NCBI GenBank assembly: GCA_019454045.1
Contig: SKCR01032769.1
Location: 310,001 to 374,000 of the forward strand
Origin: Zanthoxylum bungeanum
Lineage: Eukaryota; Streptophyta; Magnoliopsida; Sapindales; Rutaceae
Length of the DNA: 64,000 bases
Reading direction: 5' to 3'
Shown in pieces: positions 1-10,481 of this stretch. The position numbers were made by a program, and so were the translations under genes. Position 1 is the stretch's first letter; each line of letters begins with the position of its first letter. The notes below the pieces were generated by a model. The model had not been told where the DNA came from and searched no databases. It saw only the letters and a list, made by a program, of their open reading frames with translations.

Positions 1-154
1 AGATATCACACTGCGACACCCTAGGTACGGGGTTAGCATTCAGACATTTGTGGCTCTCTAGGTACGGAGGCGTCACTACGACACCCTAGGTACGGGGTTA
101 GCATTCGGACAACTGTGGCTCTCTAGGTACGGAGACGTCACTGCGACACCCTAG
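1..154. repeat. 65-bp tandem array, left part
   Basis: Units of about 65 bp contain ACCCTAGGTACGGGGTTAGC followed by a CTCTAGGTACGGAGACGTCA half-unit. The array starts beyond the window edge, is interrupted at 154 by a solo LTR, and resumes at 3252. Arrays like this are common near the 3' end of Ogre/Tat internal regions, so I infer that this is the internal tail of an old Ogre-like element. Confidence 0.8.
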
Positions 155-3100
155 TGTAGACACTGCATTTTTGCATATCATGCCCAATGACGAGCCTCGT
201 AAGGAGGCACTACCTTTTCATGTCGTGGAAGTCGCGGAAAGCGGTCGTCGGAAAGGGAAAGTCAAGAATTGACGTTTTGTGGATTTTATTCGCTCGTTTG
301 CTTCGGGTTCATCGTCGCCTTTTCCGTTTCAAGATTACCCTCCACCCGGAACCCTATTCTCTCTCTCTAACTTTCCATGCTTGTGACCCTTCAACTTCCA
401 TGCAAATTAAAATTCACCAACCAATTAAATAACAACTTTAACATGAATAACGAGTAACCAAAACACAAAATAAAACACACACCATTTCACAAATTAAATA
501 ATTAAACAAACAATAATCAACAAACCATAACACCTATCTTCCAAAGCCCCCACGTGAACACCCATCCCCAAACACTAGCAAACAAAGCACTACCCATACA
601 AGAACCCATACTTATTCAAAGACCAAACAATAAACAACAATATCCTCCATGACCATTCTGCACAACCCATAACTCATCAACAACCCTCAATCAGTCCACT
701 ATAAGCCAGGCCAGCTGCTCCTCTCATGGGGACCTTGACTTCTTCCACACACCACCATCATCATCAAACTGAGGTGAAACAGCCCCTGACTTTTTTGGAT
801 GCTTCAGTCTTCATTCATCAGCTCCCACGCCCCTTCACCACTAACTCATTAGAACAATATCATCACAGCCCCCCTACGGCCAGCTCACTTCACACACCAT
901 CATCTTCACGCCTCTCACAGCGCATCCATATCACAAAATAGCCACTGCAACCACTGCCGAGCACATTACACAAAGGAATGTAGACCTGCACTGAAGAATA
1001 ACCCTCCAAGAACACACAACAACTCCTTCACTGCCCAGCCTCAGCAGCTCACGCCATCACAGCAGCCTTCCATCACCATGCATCGTGAACCATCATAGGT
1101 GAAGCCTCCATCAATCTCACCATCCACCAAGAACCCTTCTTCCATTGATCATCACAACCGCATCTGATCTTCACGCCTGGATCATGGATTGATCTTCAAC
1201 TCATTAAACACCATCCACGGCAAAACCAACACAACCAGTCCTTCACGCCATACGCAGCCCCTTCATTCTTCAGGAAATCATCACAGCTCAACAACCCTTC
1301 AAGCCTCACGTTCAACAGACCTGCACCCTCACATAGCTACTAAAACACATGTAACCACCTTCATGAACCCACTGACTTTCACGGCAGTTGACAGCTCCCT
1401 CTCCATCATCTTCTTCCCCACGAAAAAACCCTAGACACAGTCCTCACACCACTGTCTTGCCCCTCACCTTCATGCACTGCTGACCATCACCTTCTCTCGG
1501 CATTACCTTGATCAATCTTCATCATCACCATCAATGATCATTGCTCATTGCATCTTCACACGCCACAGTAGCCTCTTCTCCATGCCAACCAGCTCCACGT
1601 AAATCCTCATGCCCACACAGTCCATACACAAGCTTAGCTCTCACGTCCCTCAACCGTATCATTCTTCACGCCCTCTACCACTTCATCACAGCCAAGATTA
1701 ACACACCAAGAACTGATCATGCAGCCCCACTCGGCACCATGCAGCCCTCTCACAGAAGCCACCTGAAACACGCCATTTACTCCCCTTGTCAGCCGAGAGA
1801 ACAGGCCACAAAACCCTCACTGCCAGAGCAAACAGAAGCCACAAACCCTAGCTCCACGCTGCAGCCCTACACGCACCAAACTGCCGTGAAACCATCCCTG
1901 ACACTGCTCTAAACAGCCACGCTAACTGCCTTCATACAGCCCCATAGTCGACCATCAAACACCCGCCGCACAACCACTCAATCAACATATCCACACAAAT
2001 CAAACCCTAGCCTCCTTCACGTAACAGCCCTCACAACAACCATACTCCACAGCTCAAGTACCCAAAACCACGCCTTACACTCACGCACACATACCCTGCT
2101 CGTATACTGCCCAAATTCAACTCACCTCACTGCCACCATACACGCAAGCAGACCGCCCCCTTAACCCCTCTGCTCACTGGAACCGAGCACTGCAGCCTCC
2201 TGACCGAGCATGTTTCACGCCCTTCAGACCTTCACTGCCCACGTCCCTAGCCACTGATCCACGTGAAGACAACCCTAGCACACAAGAACACCACGTGAAC
2301 CCCTTCACTGCCAGTAAGCCGAGGAACAAATACAACCCATGCACAAGTGAGCAGCCCTTTTTAACAACGTTGATACTCTTCACAGCACACACTCACGCGT
2401 GTTGACACCTTGCACTCACACTAAGAACCCTCACAACAACAGCCCTCATAACCGAGCAAAGACCACCAAACTGCCCAAAAACACTCCCAAAACCACGAGC
2501 CAAGAATAATCCAAGAGAGAACATGAGAATTTGAGTTGAAAAGAGAGAAAACAGCGAGTGAAAGTACAGAAAAATCATGAGTGAAAATAACGAGTGAAAC
2601 GGTGAAAACGGCGAGTCAAAACTGTGAGAAAATGGCCGAAAACAGCAAACTGTAACCGCGGGTGAAAACGGCGAAAACAGTTAAAACGGCGAACCTGGTG
2701 AAAACAGCGAAAACAGCAGACAGTGAGAACAGTGGAATGATAACCCCTTCCGGCACCGCAGAACGCACTCCCGGACAGCGACTAAAAGGTAAGACCTGAG
2801 GGCACCCTTTGTTACTTTACTGTTACGGACGCGGCGTATTCGGTTGACGTCAGATACGTCTAATCGGGTATGCGAGGTCCTACATTAATAGTGGCCAAGT
2901 TACTGGCCCACATGTTTATTTTTGTATTTGTTATGTTATGAAAACTCATTTTCGAAGCATGTAAATTTAAATGTAAGATTTATTTTTATGAATGTGAATT
3001 AGGTTGAATTATCATTGTACATGTATGTTAAGTAGTTTTGATTAATATTGCACAAATCACAAACATTACAAGATGACATAAAGTAAGAGACCATTCCGAA

Positions 3101-3251
3101 CCCAAAGGTTTGAGGTCTTCTCTGGCGAGGGGTGAGTGCGGCCTTAAATCTCATTTTCCCGGCTCACACCGGGTGGCGACTCCATGTTATTTCGTACTTC
3201 TCAGCTAGGCCGCGAGCCTAGAACAGCGTCGCCGATTTCCTGTTGCCTACA
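155..3251 (+). mobile_element. Solo LTR, Ogre-like Ty3 retrotransposon
   Basis: This 3.1-kb LTR begins TGTAGACACTGC and ends TTGCCTACA. It is flanked by perfect 5-bp duplications CCTAG (150-154 and 3252-3256), so it is a solo LTR left by recombination between two LTRs. Its first 80 bp match the young element at 3734. Its last 170 bp share the GACCATTCCGAACCCAA block, the GGGTGAGTGCGGCC block and the GGGTGGCGACTCCA block with the other two LTRs of this region. The middle is different, so it is a separate subfamily. Short ORFs inside it resemble no protein and I do not treat them as genes. Confidence 0.88.
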
Positions 3252-3480
3252 CCTAGGTACGGGGTTAGCACTCAGACATCTGTGGCACACTAGGTACGAA
3301 GACGTCACCGCGATACCCTAGGTACGGGGTTAGCATTCAGACAACTGTGGCTCTCTAGGTATGGAGACGTCACCACGATGCCCTAGGTACGGGGTTAGCA
3401 ACCACACAACCAACATCATCACTGCGGCACTCTAGGTACGGAGACGCAACCGCGACGCCCTAGGTACGGGGCTTAGCACC
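3252..3480. repeat. 65-bp tandem array, right part
   Basis: This continues the CCTAGGTACGGGGTTAGC units of 1-154, now more diverged and with one unit rearranged. Together the two parts show that the solo LTR inserted within one array. Confidence 0.78.
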
Positions 3481-3733
3481 ATCAACTCAACACAGCAGGC
3501 GGACCATGTGGCAGCTGGCGAGCCATGAAACCAAACCAAATCACATGCCAAAGCCCACACCCAAAACCCATGAAACCAAACCAAATCACATGCCAAAGCC
3601 CACACCCAAAACCCATGAAACCAAACCAAATCACACCCCAAGCCCACCTAAACCAAAGCCCACACCTATTACACACATTTACCCCTCCATCAACTATTCA
3701 AACAACCAAATTAACCTTCCAACAAGACATACC
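3481..3733 (+). mobile_element. Old Ogre-like element: 3' internal end and left part of its 3' LTR
   Basis: Positions 3496-3525 (CAGCAGGCGGACC to GGCGAGCCA) resemble the 3' internal end of the young element at about 10370-10400. After it come about 2.5 copies of a 45-bp unit rich in CCAAACCAAATCACATGCC (3525-3640) and then CA-rich sequence typical of this LTR family's 5' portion. The TGTAGACACTGC start of this LTR is missing. The sequence stops at ATACC (3729-3733), where the young element inserted, and resumes at 12991. Confidence 0.6.
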
Positions 3734-5372
3734 TGTAGACACTGCATTTTTGCATATCATGCCCAATGACGAGCCTCGTAAGGAGGCACTACCTTTTCAT
3801 GTCGTGGAAGTTGCGGGAAACGAACGTTGGAAGGGTAAAATTGGAAATTGGAATTATTGTTGGATTTAACTTGGTTGTCTAGCTTCGATTTCCTCGTTGG
3901 ATCTCTGCTTATGCTCGGCCCAAGAACCCATAAGCCAAACCCAAATACCCAAGCCCACCAAAAGAACCCAAATCCATACCCAAACCTACCAAAAGAACCA
4001 AACCCATGCCCAAAACACCACACCTCACGCCCAAACACCATACCACACAACCACCTTCCTTTATTTTCCAAATCAATAAATATTCCCTCCATTTTCTATT
4101 TCCCTCATCTCACGTCCTACCTTCCTTTCCAACAACTCAACTAATTCAACAAAACCAATTAATTAACACCACTCATTTCACATTAAATATTACCCCCCTA
4201 ATAAATTATATCTCCAACCCTCCAACCCTCCACCAAATAGCATTTAATTGCCTCCTTCCCCACTCTCCATTATAAAATGGAAACAAACCACACTTGCACC
4301 CCTAGCTGGAAGAATCCACGTGAAACCCTTCCCCATTCTTATGAAGAGCCACTCACCCTCCATTCAAAACAACACCATGCACAGCCTAATCAAATAAACC
4401 CTCACTTCAGCCCCTCATCTTCACGCCAAAACTGCCATCCTTCACTACCTAATTCCCCCTATACAGCAGCCCATATCCCCTGCAAAACAGCCCCAAACAG
4501 CAGCCCAAAATACCATAGAGCAGAAGCCTAAAACCAACCAAAAAGACCTAGCACGTAAGAGGATATACCTAGCACAGGTGGAGCACATATAGCATACACA
4601 TAGCATACACCTAGGAGATACCTAGCACAGATGGAGCACATAGGGAGCACATAGGCAGCAACACTTAGCACTTGAGAAGCACACAAAGTCTTCTCCTCTC
4701 AAGCCGAAAAGACAGCAGCGACACAGCAGTAAAGCAGAGGGAAAACAGCGAGCAAATCAGCAGGATAACCAAGGAAAAGGGAAACCAGCGAACCAGAAAA
4801 GTTGCGGAACATCAACCCTTCCGACGGCCGTGAAACGTGCTTCCAAAAGACGACGCAAAAAGGTTAGACCTGAGGGCATATGATACTTATCCTCTTTGCA
4901 TGAATTAATAATTTAGAAAGCATGTTAATTATGATATTTGAGTATGTATGAATTAGTTTAGCATGTTAATTACATGATGTGATTCCGGATGGACGGAATA
5001 TGTGTTATTTCTTGTGGTATATCGGATGGAAACTCGGACATAAATTCCGTAGCCGAATCCGAATGGACGGTAATGCGGTTTGTACTCGGGATACCATGCC
5101 ACGTACCACTTGAAAGACACACGTATTTCGTTTCATCTAAACTTGTGTTTGAGTATGATTTAGATTAGTGTGTTATTTGTTTTTCTTATGCATGATTAGG
5201 ATGTTTAACATGTTATAGCTTTGTGCATGACTAGTTGGTTGTGATTGAGCATGATTTAATTGTTTAGTATGTTAATCTTTATGCATGATTTAAGGATCCA
5301 TGTGATTAGATATGTCGTTGTGATGATCTTGTTTGAATGACGCATCCAAAACTGTATGAATATATGTAATCT

Positions 5373-5640
5373 GCCAGTTCCCGTTCGAACGCGTCATCGA
5401 ACGCATCACGGACGAGAACCTTCTGTCTCTACCGTTCGAACGCGTTATCAAACGCTATTCGAACGCGCACACATCTTAGCAGCATCAGGTCTCATTCTGT
5501 TCGAACGTGTTTTCGGACGCCATACGAACGAGAACCTTCTGTCTCATTCTGTTCGAACGCGTTTCGGACGCCATACGAACGAGAACCTTCTGTCTTCACC
5601 GTTCGAACGCGTTTACGAACGCAACGCGAACGCTTACGGT
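5373..5640. repeat. TTCGAACG-rich module inside the LTR
   Basis: Five irregular units begin with GTTCGAACG(C/T)GT and continue with one or two more (A/C)GAACGC or GGACGC blocks at short spacing, separated by GAGAACCTTCTGTCT. TTCGAA is palindromic and the stretch is unusually CpG-rich for an AT-rich LTR. The same module occurs at 12131-12390 in the 3' LTR and, independently, at 55259-55405 in a copia element. It is not seen in the two other Ogre-like LTRs. Confidence 0.75.
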
Positions 5641-6140
5641 CTTCCTGCACCACATCATAACATGTCTATCTTAACATATAGTTATCTCCTTGAACTTTAT
5701 GCATTGTATTACTTCTTTAGTTATTTATTTCTGTTGTGCACTTGAACACCCATTCTTAGTATGCATGTTTGTAATAATGTTCTTTGTTTATGCTTTTGTG
5801 AAGTTGTATGCTTTTGGAATGTTAATTTGTCTTCATGCTTGGATTCAGACATAGATTATATGCGAATAGGTTGCATGCAAATATGAAAATATGCTAAATG
5901 TAAACTTAGACTTGGGATTTGTGTATGGAAATTTAAGTGTAAGTTTTATTGCTATGCATGTGAATTTAGAAGCATGATACCCTTGGAAATGAGTGTTACT
6001 CAAGCATGATTAAGTTATTACATGAATCCTTTCATTACAAGTGACATAAGTAAGGGACCATTCCGAACCCAACGGTTTGAGGTCTTCCCTTGCGAGGGGT
6101 GAGTGCGGCCTTAAATCTTATTTTCCCGGTTCACACCGGG

Positions 6141-6151
6141 TGGCGACTCCA
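6141..6151 (+). other. PBS-like motif inside the LTR
   Basis: TGGCGACTCCA is identical to the first 11 bases of the real primer site at 6249-6266. The same motif lies at an equivalent position in the 3' LTR (12887-12897), the solo LTR (3174-3184) and the old LTR (15078-15088). Confidence 0.6.
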
Positions 6152-6248
6152 TCATTCTCCGGTTTAGTCCCCGTGGCTACTCCGTACTCCCAACTAGTGC
6201 CGCGAGCCTAGAACAGCATGCGTCGTCCAGTTTCTGTGTCCTACAGTC

Positions 6249-6266
6249 TGGCGACTCCACTGGGGA
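6249..6266 (+). promoter_or_regulatory. Primer-binding site
   Basis: TGGCGACTCCACTGGGGA begins three bases after the LTR end and starts with the TGG expected to pair with a tRNA CCA tail. As I recall, Ogre elements use tRNA-Arg with a near-identical site. I have not matched a specific tRNA. Confidence 0.85.
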
Positions 6267-6382
6267 TAGAGAATCGGCCTCGAAATATTATCTTGTAATG
6301 TTTGGATTTGTGTCTTAATTAACCATGTTTACTGTGGGTTTATGGAATTTAATCAAATGCATTGCTAGGGCTAGGTGATGGT

Positions 6383-6534
6383 TTGGTGTTTTCCTTCATT
6401 CACTACCTTTTTTTATAAGGAAAAGCTGTGAAGGCACCTAGATAATCATTTTCCTAGGGGGCGGTTGGTGTCTTCCTTCATTCACTACCTTTTTATAAGG
6501 AAAAGCTGTGAAGGCATCTAGATAATCATCTCAT
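6383..6534 (+). repeat. Tandem duplication in the leader
   Basis: A unit of about 83 bp containing CTTCATTCACTACC and AGGAAAAGCTGTGAAGGCA followed by CTAGATAATCAT occurs twice with few differences. No coding sense is apparent. Confidence 0.8.
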
Positions 6535-6874
6535 GTGATAGACTAATTTGGAGGACTCGTTGTTCATTCCTGTCACCAAGCGATAAGAGCCTAAGGGGCT
6601 AGGGTACTTAAGAGAGCCTCGCTCCACCTTCCCTCTGGGGAATCTACAACGGGAAGTCCATTTGATAGTTAGTCACATACCTTAACTTGTTGACATATAA
6701 GGTGCACCCACTTGGTCGTTTGAACCCTTGAGTGGGGAGTCCTAGTTGTGGGTAATCCTTTGTCAATAAGGGCCTTTGTTTACATTCCTAAAACCTACAC
6801 ATAAACCGTAGTTTTATGACTCTTAGAAATTATTTACTATTGCTTGTGTTTTGGACCATTATCCTTTGGATTCA

Positions 6875-6956
6875 TTTGGACTGATTGTCAATAAATGTGA
6901 ACTTGTTGGGCCATTTAAACAGGGACAAGTTCATGTCCTTTGACAATTAGGCCAAA
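6875..6956 (+). other. Leader hairpin 1 (putative RNA structure)
   Basis: Two 32-nt arms (6875-6906 and 6925-6956) pair imperfectly, with the perfect inner stem TGAACTTGT / ACAAGTTCA closing an 18-nt loop that begins TGGGCC and ends GGG. The hairpin lies about 610 nt downstream of the primer site. It is a structural observation; a role in packaging or dimerisation is inference. Confidence 0.65.
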
Positions 6957-7020
6957 AGCTTCTAAAATGCCAATGGGCCATTTTGTTTTTAGGCCTCTTA
7001 TCATTTGAAGTTGTTTAGAT

Positions 7021-7088
7021 ATATTATTGCAAAATGTAAACTTGTTGGGCCTTTTCAACTGGGACAAGTTTACACTGCGCAATAGTAT
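7021..7088 (+). other. Leader hairpin 2 (putative RNA structure)
   Basis: Arms 7021-7045 and 7064-7088 pair with about four mismatches. The inner stem TGTAAACTTGT / ACAAGTTTACA is perfect and the loop is again 18 nt, beginning TGGGCC and ending GGG. Weaker pairing extends outward to about 6998 and 7111. Relative to hairpin 1, the stem shows a paired change (GAAC/GTTC to AAAC/GTTT). Confidence 0.68.
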
Positions 7089-7131
7089 GATTGAATACTT
7101 TGAAATGATAATAAGCTGATTTGTATATGTA

Positions 7132-7575
7132 TTGCACACATCTTATACACCTCACGCATACATGCATCATGCTAACCCTTATGTTTCCAAAGCCATCATA
7201 GATACCTGTTGGGTTAGGGAAGAGAGAAGACTTGTCAGAAGACCGTCAGTCAACATGAGCAAATTAGCAAACGAGAGATCTTGCCTGGATCAATTGGAGA
7301 TTAAAGTAACTGAAATTATTGAGATGTTGCAAGTTCTGACAAATGTTGTGGCCAGTTTGACCGTACCCGGTATAGCCGATAATAGAAAGTTGTACAACCA
7401 GAATGGAAAGATCATCGGGGAATCCTCGGAAGAAGCAAGCAGAAAAGACAGGGTAGCCATCCAGAAATTGGGGAACACGGCAGTGAGACTACCAAATTTA
7501 GGAGAGAACGAGTTCACCGAGCCGATCAATGTTGGCAGATTGAAGCTGCACTTTGCTGGGAAGAAAGAAGACTGA
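7132..7575 (+). CDS. 147-codon ORF of unknown function in the Ogre-like leader
   Basis: I do not recognise this product. The ORF opens at 7132 in histidine-rich low-complexity sequence; a more natural start is the methionine at 7255 (MSKLANERSC). Residues from there form an amphipathic, probably coiled-coil helix (LDQLEIKVTEIIEMLQVLT), followed by a polar charged tail. It lies where gag would start in an autonomous element, so it may be a remnant of a gag N-terminus. No zinc knuckle or protease motif follows. Downstream, the sequence has acceptor-like TTTGCAG (about 7676-7682) and TTCGCAG (about 7837-7843), which could belong to the intron known from Ogre elements. It may also be a chance ORF. 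Confidence 0.35.
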   Translation: MHTSYTPHAYMHHANPYVSKAIIDTCWVREERRLVRRPSVNMSKLANERSCLDQLEIKVTEIIEMLQVLTNVVASLTVPGIADNRKLYNQNGKIIGESSEEASRKDRVAIQKLGNTAVRLPNLGENEFTEPINVGRLKLHFAGKKED

Positions 7576-8937
7576 GCAATCACCAAGGAAATTGGCGGAA
7601 GGCCTAACCCAACGGGATAGGAAACATATACATGCATACACGTAACGCACTTGCAATTCTTGTGTTTGTTCTATGTTTGCAGATTTCAGACAAAAGAGAA
7701 CCGGCAGGGGACAACCAGAGACATGTGGCGCCAAAGAGCACAACGAGGATCCAACCCATCATGAACATGGAGGACCTCTACACTTGCATACGTACACATC
7801 ACATGCACGTGTTTTATTCTGTTGTTTTGTTTTTGTTCGCAGGTCTCAAAGAAAACAAGGGAAAACGGCAAAGGCAAGCAAACCAGAAGCAGCAACAATG
7901 TTATCAGTTTCAAGAATGAATCGGTATTAGTTTCGGGAAGAAATCCTAGGGTTGAGGCCCATCAGTGTCGGGAATGGATTCCAGGGGGCGAAGCCCATGT
8001 TTTCAGCAGTTGAAATGAAGAATTCCATGGAGTGAGTGAGTGAAAAAAAAAAGAAAAAGAAGTCTTTGATGGTTAGGCATATGTCCGGTGATGACATTGT
8101 TTGCTGTAGGGAGAAACCTTAGAAACGATAAGTGCGAGACGTGCTGTCATCTGGTATCCTGAATGGATTGATCTCAGCTAGACTCATGAGCACTGGATCA
8201 CAGGATCTCAACAGTAGAAGCCTGAGTAGTTGGTGAGATGACTAGTTGAAGAGATGATGGATCAGTGAATGACCGTTTGCTTGGATGTCCACCCTGGTTT
8301 ACTTATGCTACGACATATGATATGGTTGGAAACGAAGGAAAAGTCTCTATAAAAAAAAGGGAAAAATAGGCCGCCTATAACCGATAAGCGTGAAGCTACC
8401 CATGGGCGAGTATTAGGACCACCATGAGGAGAAATGCTACCTTAAATGGTAGGTGTGTCAAAAAAAAAAGAAAAAAAAAGAAGAAGAAAAAGAAAAGAAA
8501 AGAATGAAAAGAAAGAGACAAGAGCAAAATGCAACAAACCATATCATGTTGAGTATGCTGAAGTAATCACAGAATGTGATTAAGACATCCAGGTTGGTTA
8601 GACCCACTGGTTCGATTCTCTGAAGTAAAATCACCAAGTTAGCTTACTTAAAGGACTAAGCTGCGAAATAGCCTTAGCACACACACACTGGGAGTCTAGT
8701 TCAGATCACCCATTCAGACGATCAGAATTGAGTGTATCAAGTACTTCGAAGGTTCTCTGGTTTTGACATGCAGCATTCGTTGAGGACGAAAAATGTTTAG
8801 CTACCAAGGCTATCTCGAGGAGAAGCAATACAATAGTTGGAAAAATCCACATCTTATCAGCTTAAGGGCGAGGCCCACACCGACATCAGTATCAGTTCAC
8901 CGGGTATGGCACTCTGGGGGCGAGGTCCACATCAACA
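7576..8937 (+). other. Internal non-coding sequence of the Ogre-like element
   Basis: There is no convincing gene here. A/G-rich low-complexity tracts lie at 8042-8062 and 8460-8520. This looks like the element's 3' untranslated region, brought next to the leader by loss of gag-pol. Confidence 0.5.
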
Positions 8938-9237
8938 TGAATCTCAGTTTGGAATGAATCCGAGAATGAATCTCAGTTTTGGAATGAATCCGAGAAGGAA
9001 TCTTAGTTTGGAATGAATCTGAGAATGAATCTCAGCTTTGGAATGAATCCGAGAATGAATCTCAGTTTAGGAATGAATCCGAGAATGAATCTCGGCTTTG
9101 GAATGAATCCGGGAATGAATCTCAGCTTTGGAATGAATCCGGGAAGGAATCTCAGCTTTGGAATGAATCCGAGAATGAATCTCAGTTTGGAATGAATCCG
9201 CGAAAGAATCTCAATTTTGGAATGAATCCCAGGGTCA
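8938..9237 (+). repeat. 30-bp tandem array
   Basis: About ten units of GAATGAATCCGAGAATGAAT followed by CTCAG(T/C)TTTG. The unit length is near a multiple of three, so it stays open in some frames and gives repetitive peptides on both strands. I do not regard these as genes. Confidence 0.85.
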
Positions 9238-9239
9238 AG

Positions 9240-9790
9240 ACCCGCATCGTCAGAGTTTTTTGAAATGAGTCCCAGGGCGAGGCCCACATCAGTTTCAGTC
9301 TGGGGCGAGGCCCATATCAGCTTGGGGGCGAGGCCCATATCAGCTTGGGAGCGAGGCTCCACACCATATCAGGTTGGGGGCGAGGCCCATATCAGCTTGG
9401 GAGCGAGGCTCCACACCATATCAGCTTGGGAGCGAGGCCCATATCAGTTTGGGGCGAGGCCCACATCAGTATCTGGGACGAGGCTCCACATCTTTATCAA
9501 CTTGGGGGCGAGGCCCATATCAGCTTGGGAGCGAGGCTCCACATCTTATCAGTTTTGGGGATGAGTCCCAAGGGCGAGGCCCATATCAGCTTGGGAGCGA
9601 GGCTCCACATCATCAGCAGCTTGGGGGCGAGGCCCATATCAGTTTGGGCGAGGCCCATATCAGTATCAGTTTGGGGCGAGGCCCACATCAGTATCAGTCT
9701 TGAGGCGAGGCCCATGTCAGTTTCAGTCTTGGGGCGAGGCCCATATCAGTATCAGTTTGGGACGAGGCCCACATCAGTACCAGTCCAGGG
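9240..9790 (+). repeat. GC-rich GGCGAGGCCCATATCAG array
   Basis: Irregular units of roughly 23-45 bp carry GGCGAGGCCCATATCAG alternating with GAGCGAGGCTCCACA. GC content is sharply higher than in the flanks. Overlapping ORFs in several frames follow from the repeat. Confidence 0.85.
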
Positions 9791-10345
9791 TCGAGGTACC
9801 CACTACATCATCAAGGGCGAGGTCCCTATTGTCAGCGGTGTTGGGTCGAGGTGCCCCCGTTGTCTGTTGTAGTTCCGGGTCGAGGTGCCCAGGGTCGAGG
9901 GCCCACTACATCATCATTTCAGGGCGAGGTCCCTATTTGTCAGCGGTGTTGGGTCGAGGTGCCCAGGGTCGAGGTGCCCCCGTTGTCTGTTGTAGTTCCG
10001 GGTCGAGGTGCCCACTACATCATCATTTCGAGGGCGAGGTCCCTATTTGTCAGCGGTGTTGGGTCGAGGTGCCCAGGGTCAAGGTGCCCCTGTTGTCAGT
10101 TGTAGTTCCGGGTCGAGGTGCCCAGGGTCGAGGTGCCCACTACATCATCATTTCGAGGGCGAGGTCCCTATTATCAGCGGTGTTGGGTCGAGGTGCCCAG
10201 GGTCGAGGTGCCCCCGTTGTCAGTTGTAGTTCCGGGTCGAGGTGACCAGGGTCGAGGTGCCCGCTACATCATCAGTTCCAGGGTCGAGGTGCCCCCGTTG
10301 TCAGTTGCAGGTATTGGGACGTGTCCCAGGATCGAGGTCCACTGC
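9790..10345 (+). repeat. GC-rich GGGTCGAGGTGCCC array
   Basis: Higher-order units of about 110-140 bp contain GGGTCGAGGTGCCC, CCACTACATCATCA, and CCCTATTGTCAGCGGTGTT variants, repeated about four times. The array abuts the polypurine tract region. Confidence 0.85.
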
Positions 10346-10466
10346 AGTATTAACTCAGTTCGAGACAGCAGGCAAGTCAGGTGGCAGTTGGCGAGCCAAG
10401 TAAGTAAAAATGCATTGCACGTAACTTTGATAGGATTGTCATTGTCACACACTACACAAGTCTCAT

Positions 10467-10481
10467 CAAAGTGGGGGCGAC
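10467..10481 (+). promoter_or_regulatory. Polypurine tract
   Basis: CAAAGTGGGGGCGAC directly precedes the 3' LTR start TGTAGACAC. This is the expected plus-strand priming site, though its last few bases include pyrimidines. Confidence 0.8.

Larger units (their letters stand above)
3734..6245 (+). repeat. 5' LTR of the young Ogre-like element
   Basis: TGTAGACACTGC to GTGTCCTACA. CATTATAAAATGG at about 4269-4281 is a plausible TATA region. The right third carries a CpG-rich TTCGAACG cluster (5373-5640) and the family-wide GGGTGGCGACTCCA block (6138-6151). The CA-rich left part gives long but meaningless ORFs on both strands. Confidence 0.92.

Noticed and set aside
3506..4531. Overlapping proline- and threonine-rich ORFs on both strands in the Ogre-like LTR, repeated at 10505-11280
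   Set aside because: They follow from CA-rich non-coding LTR sequence; composition is low-complexity and the frames shift between the two LTR copies.
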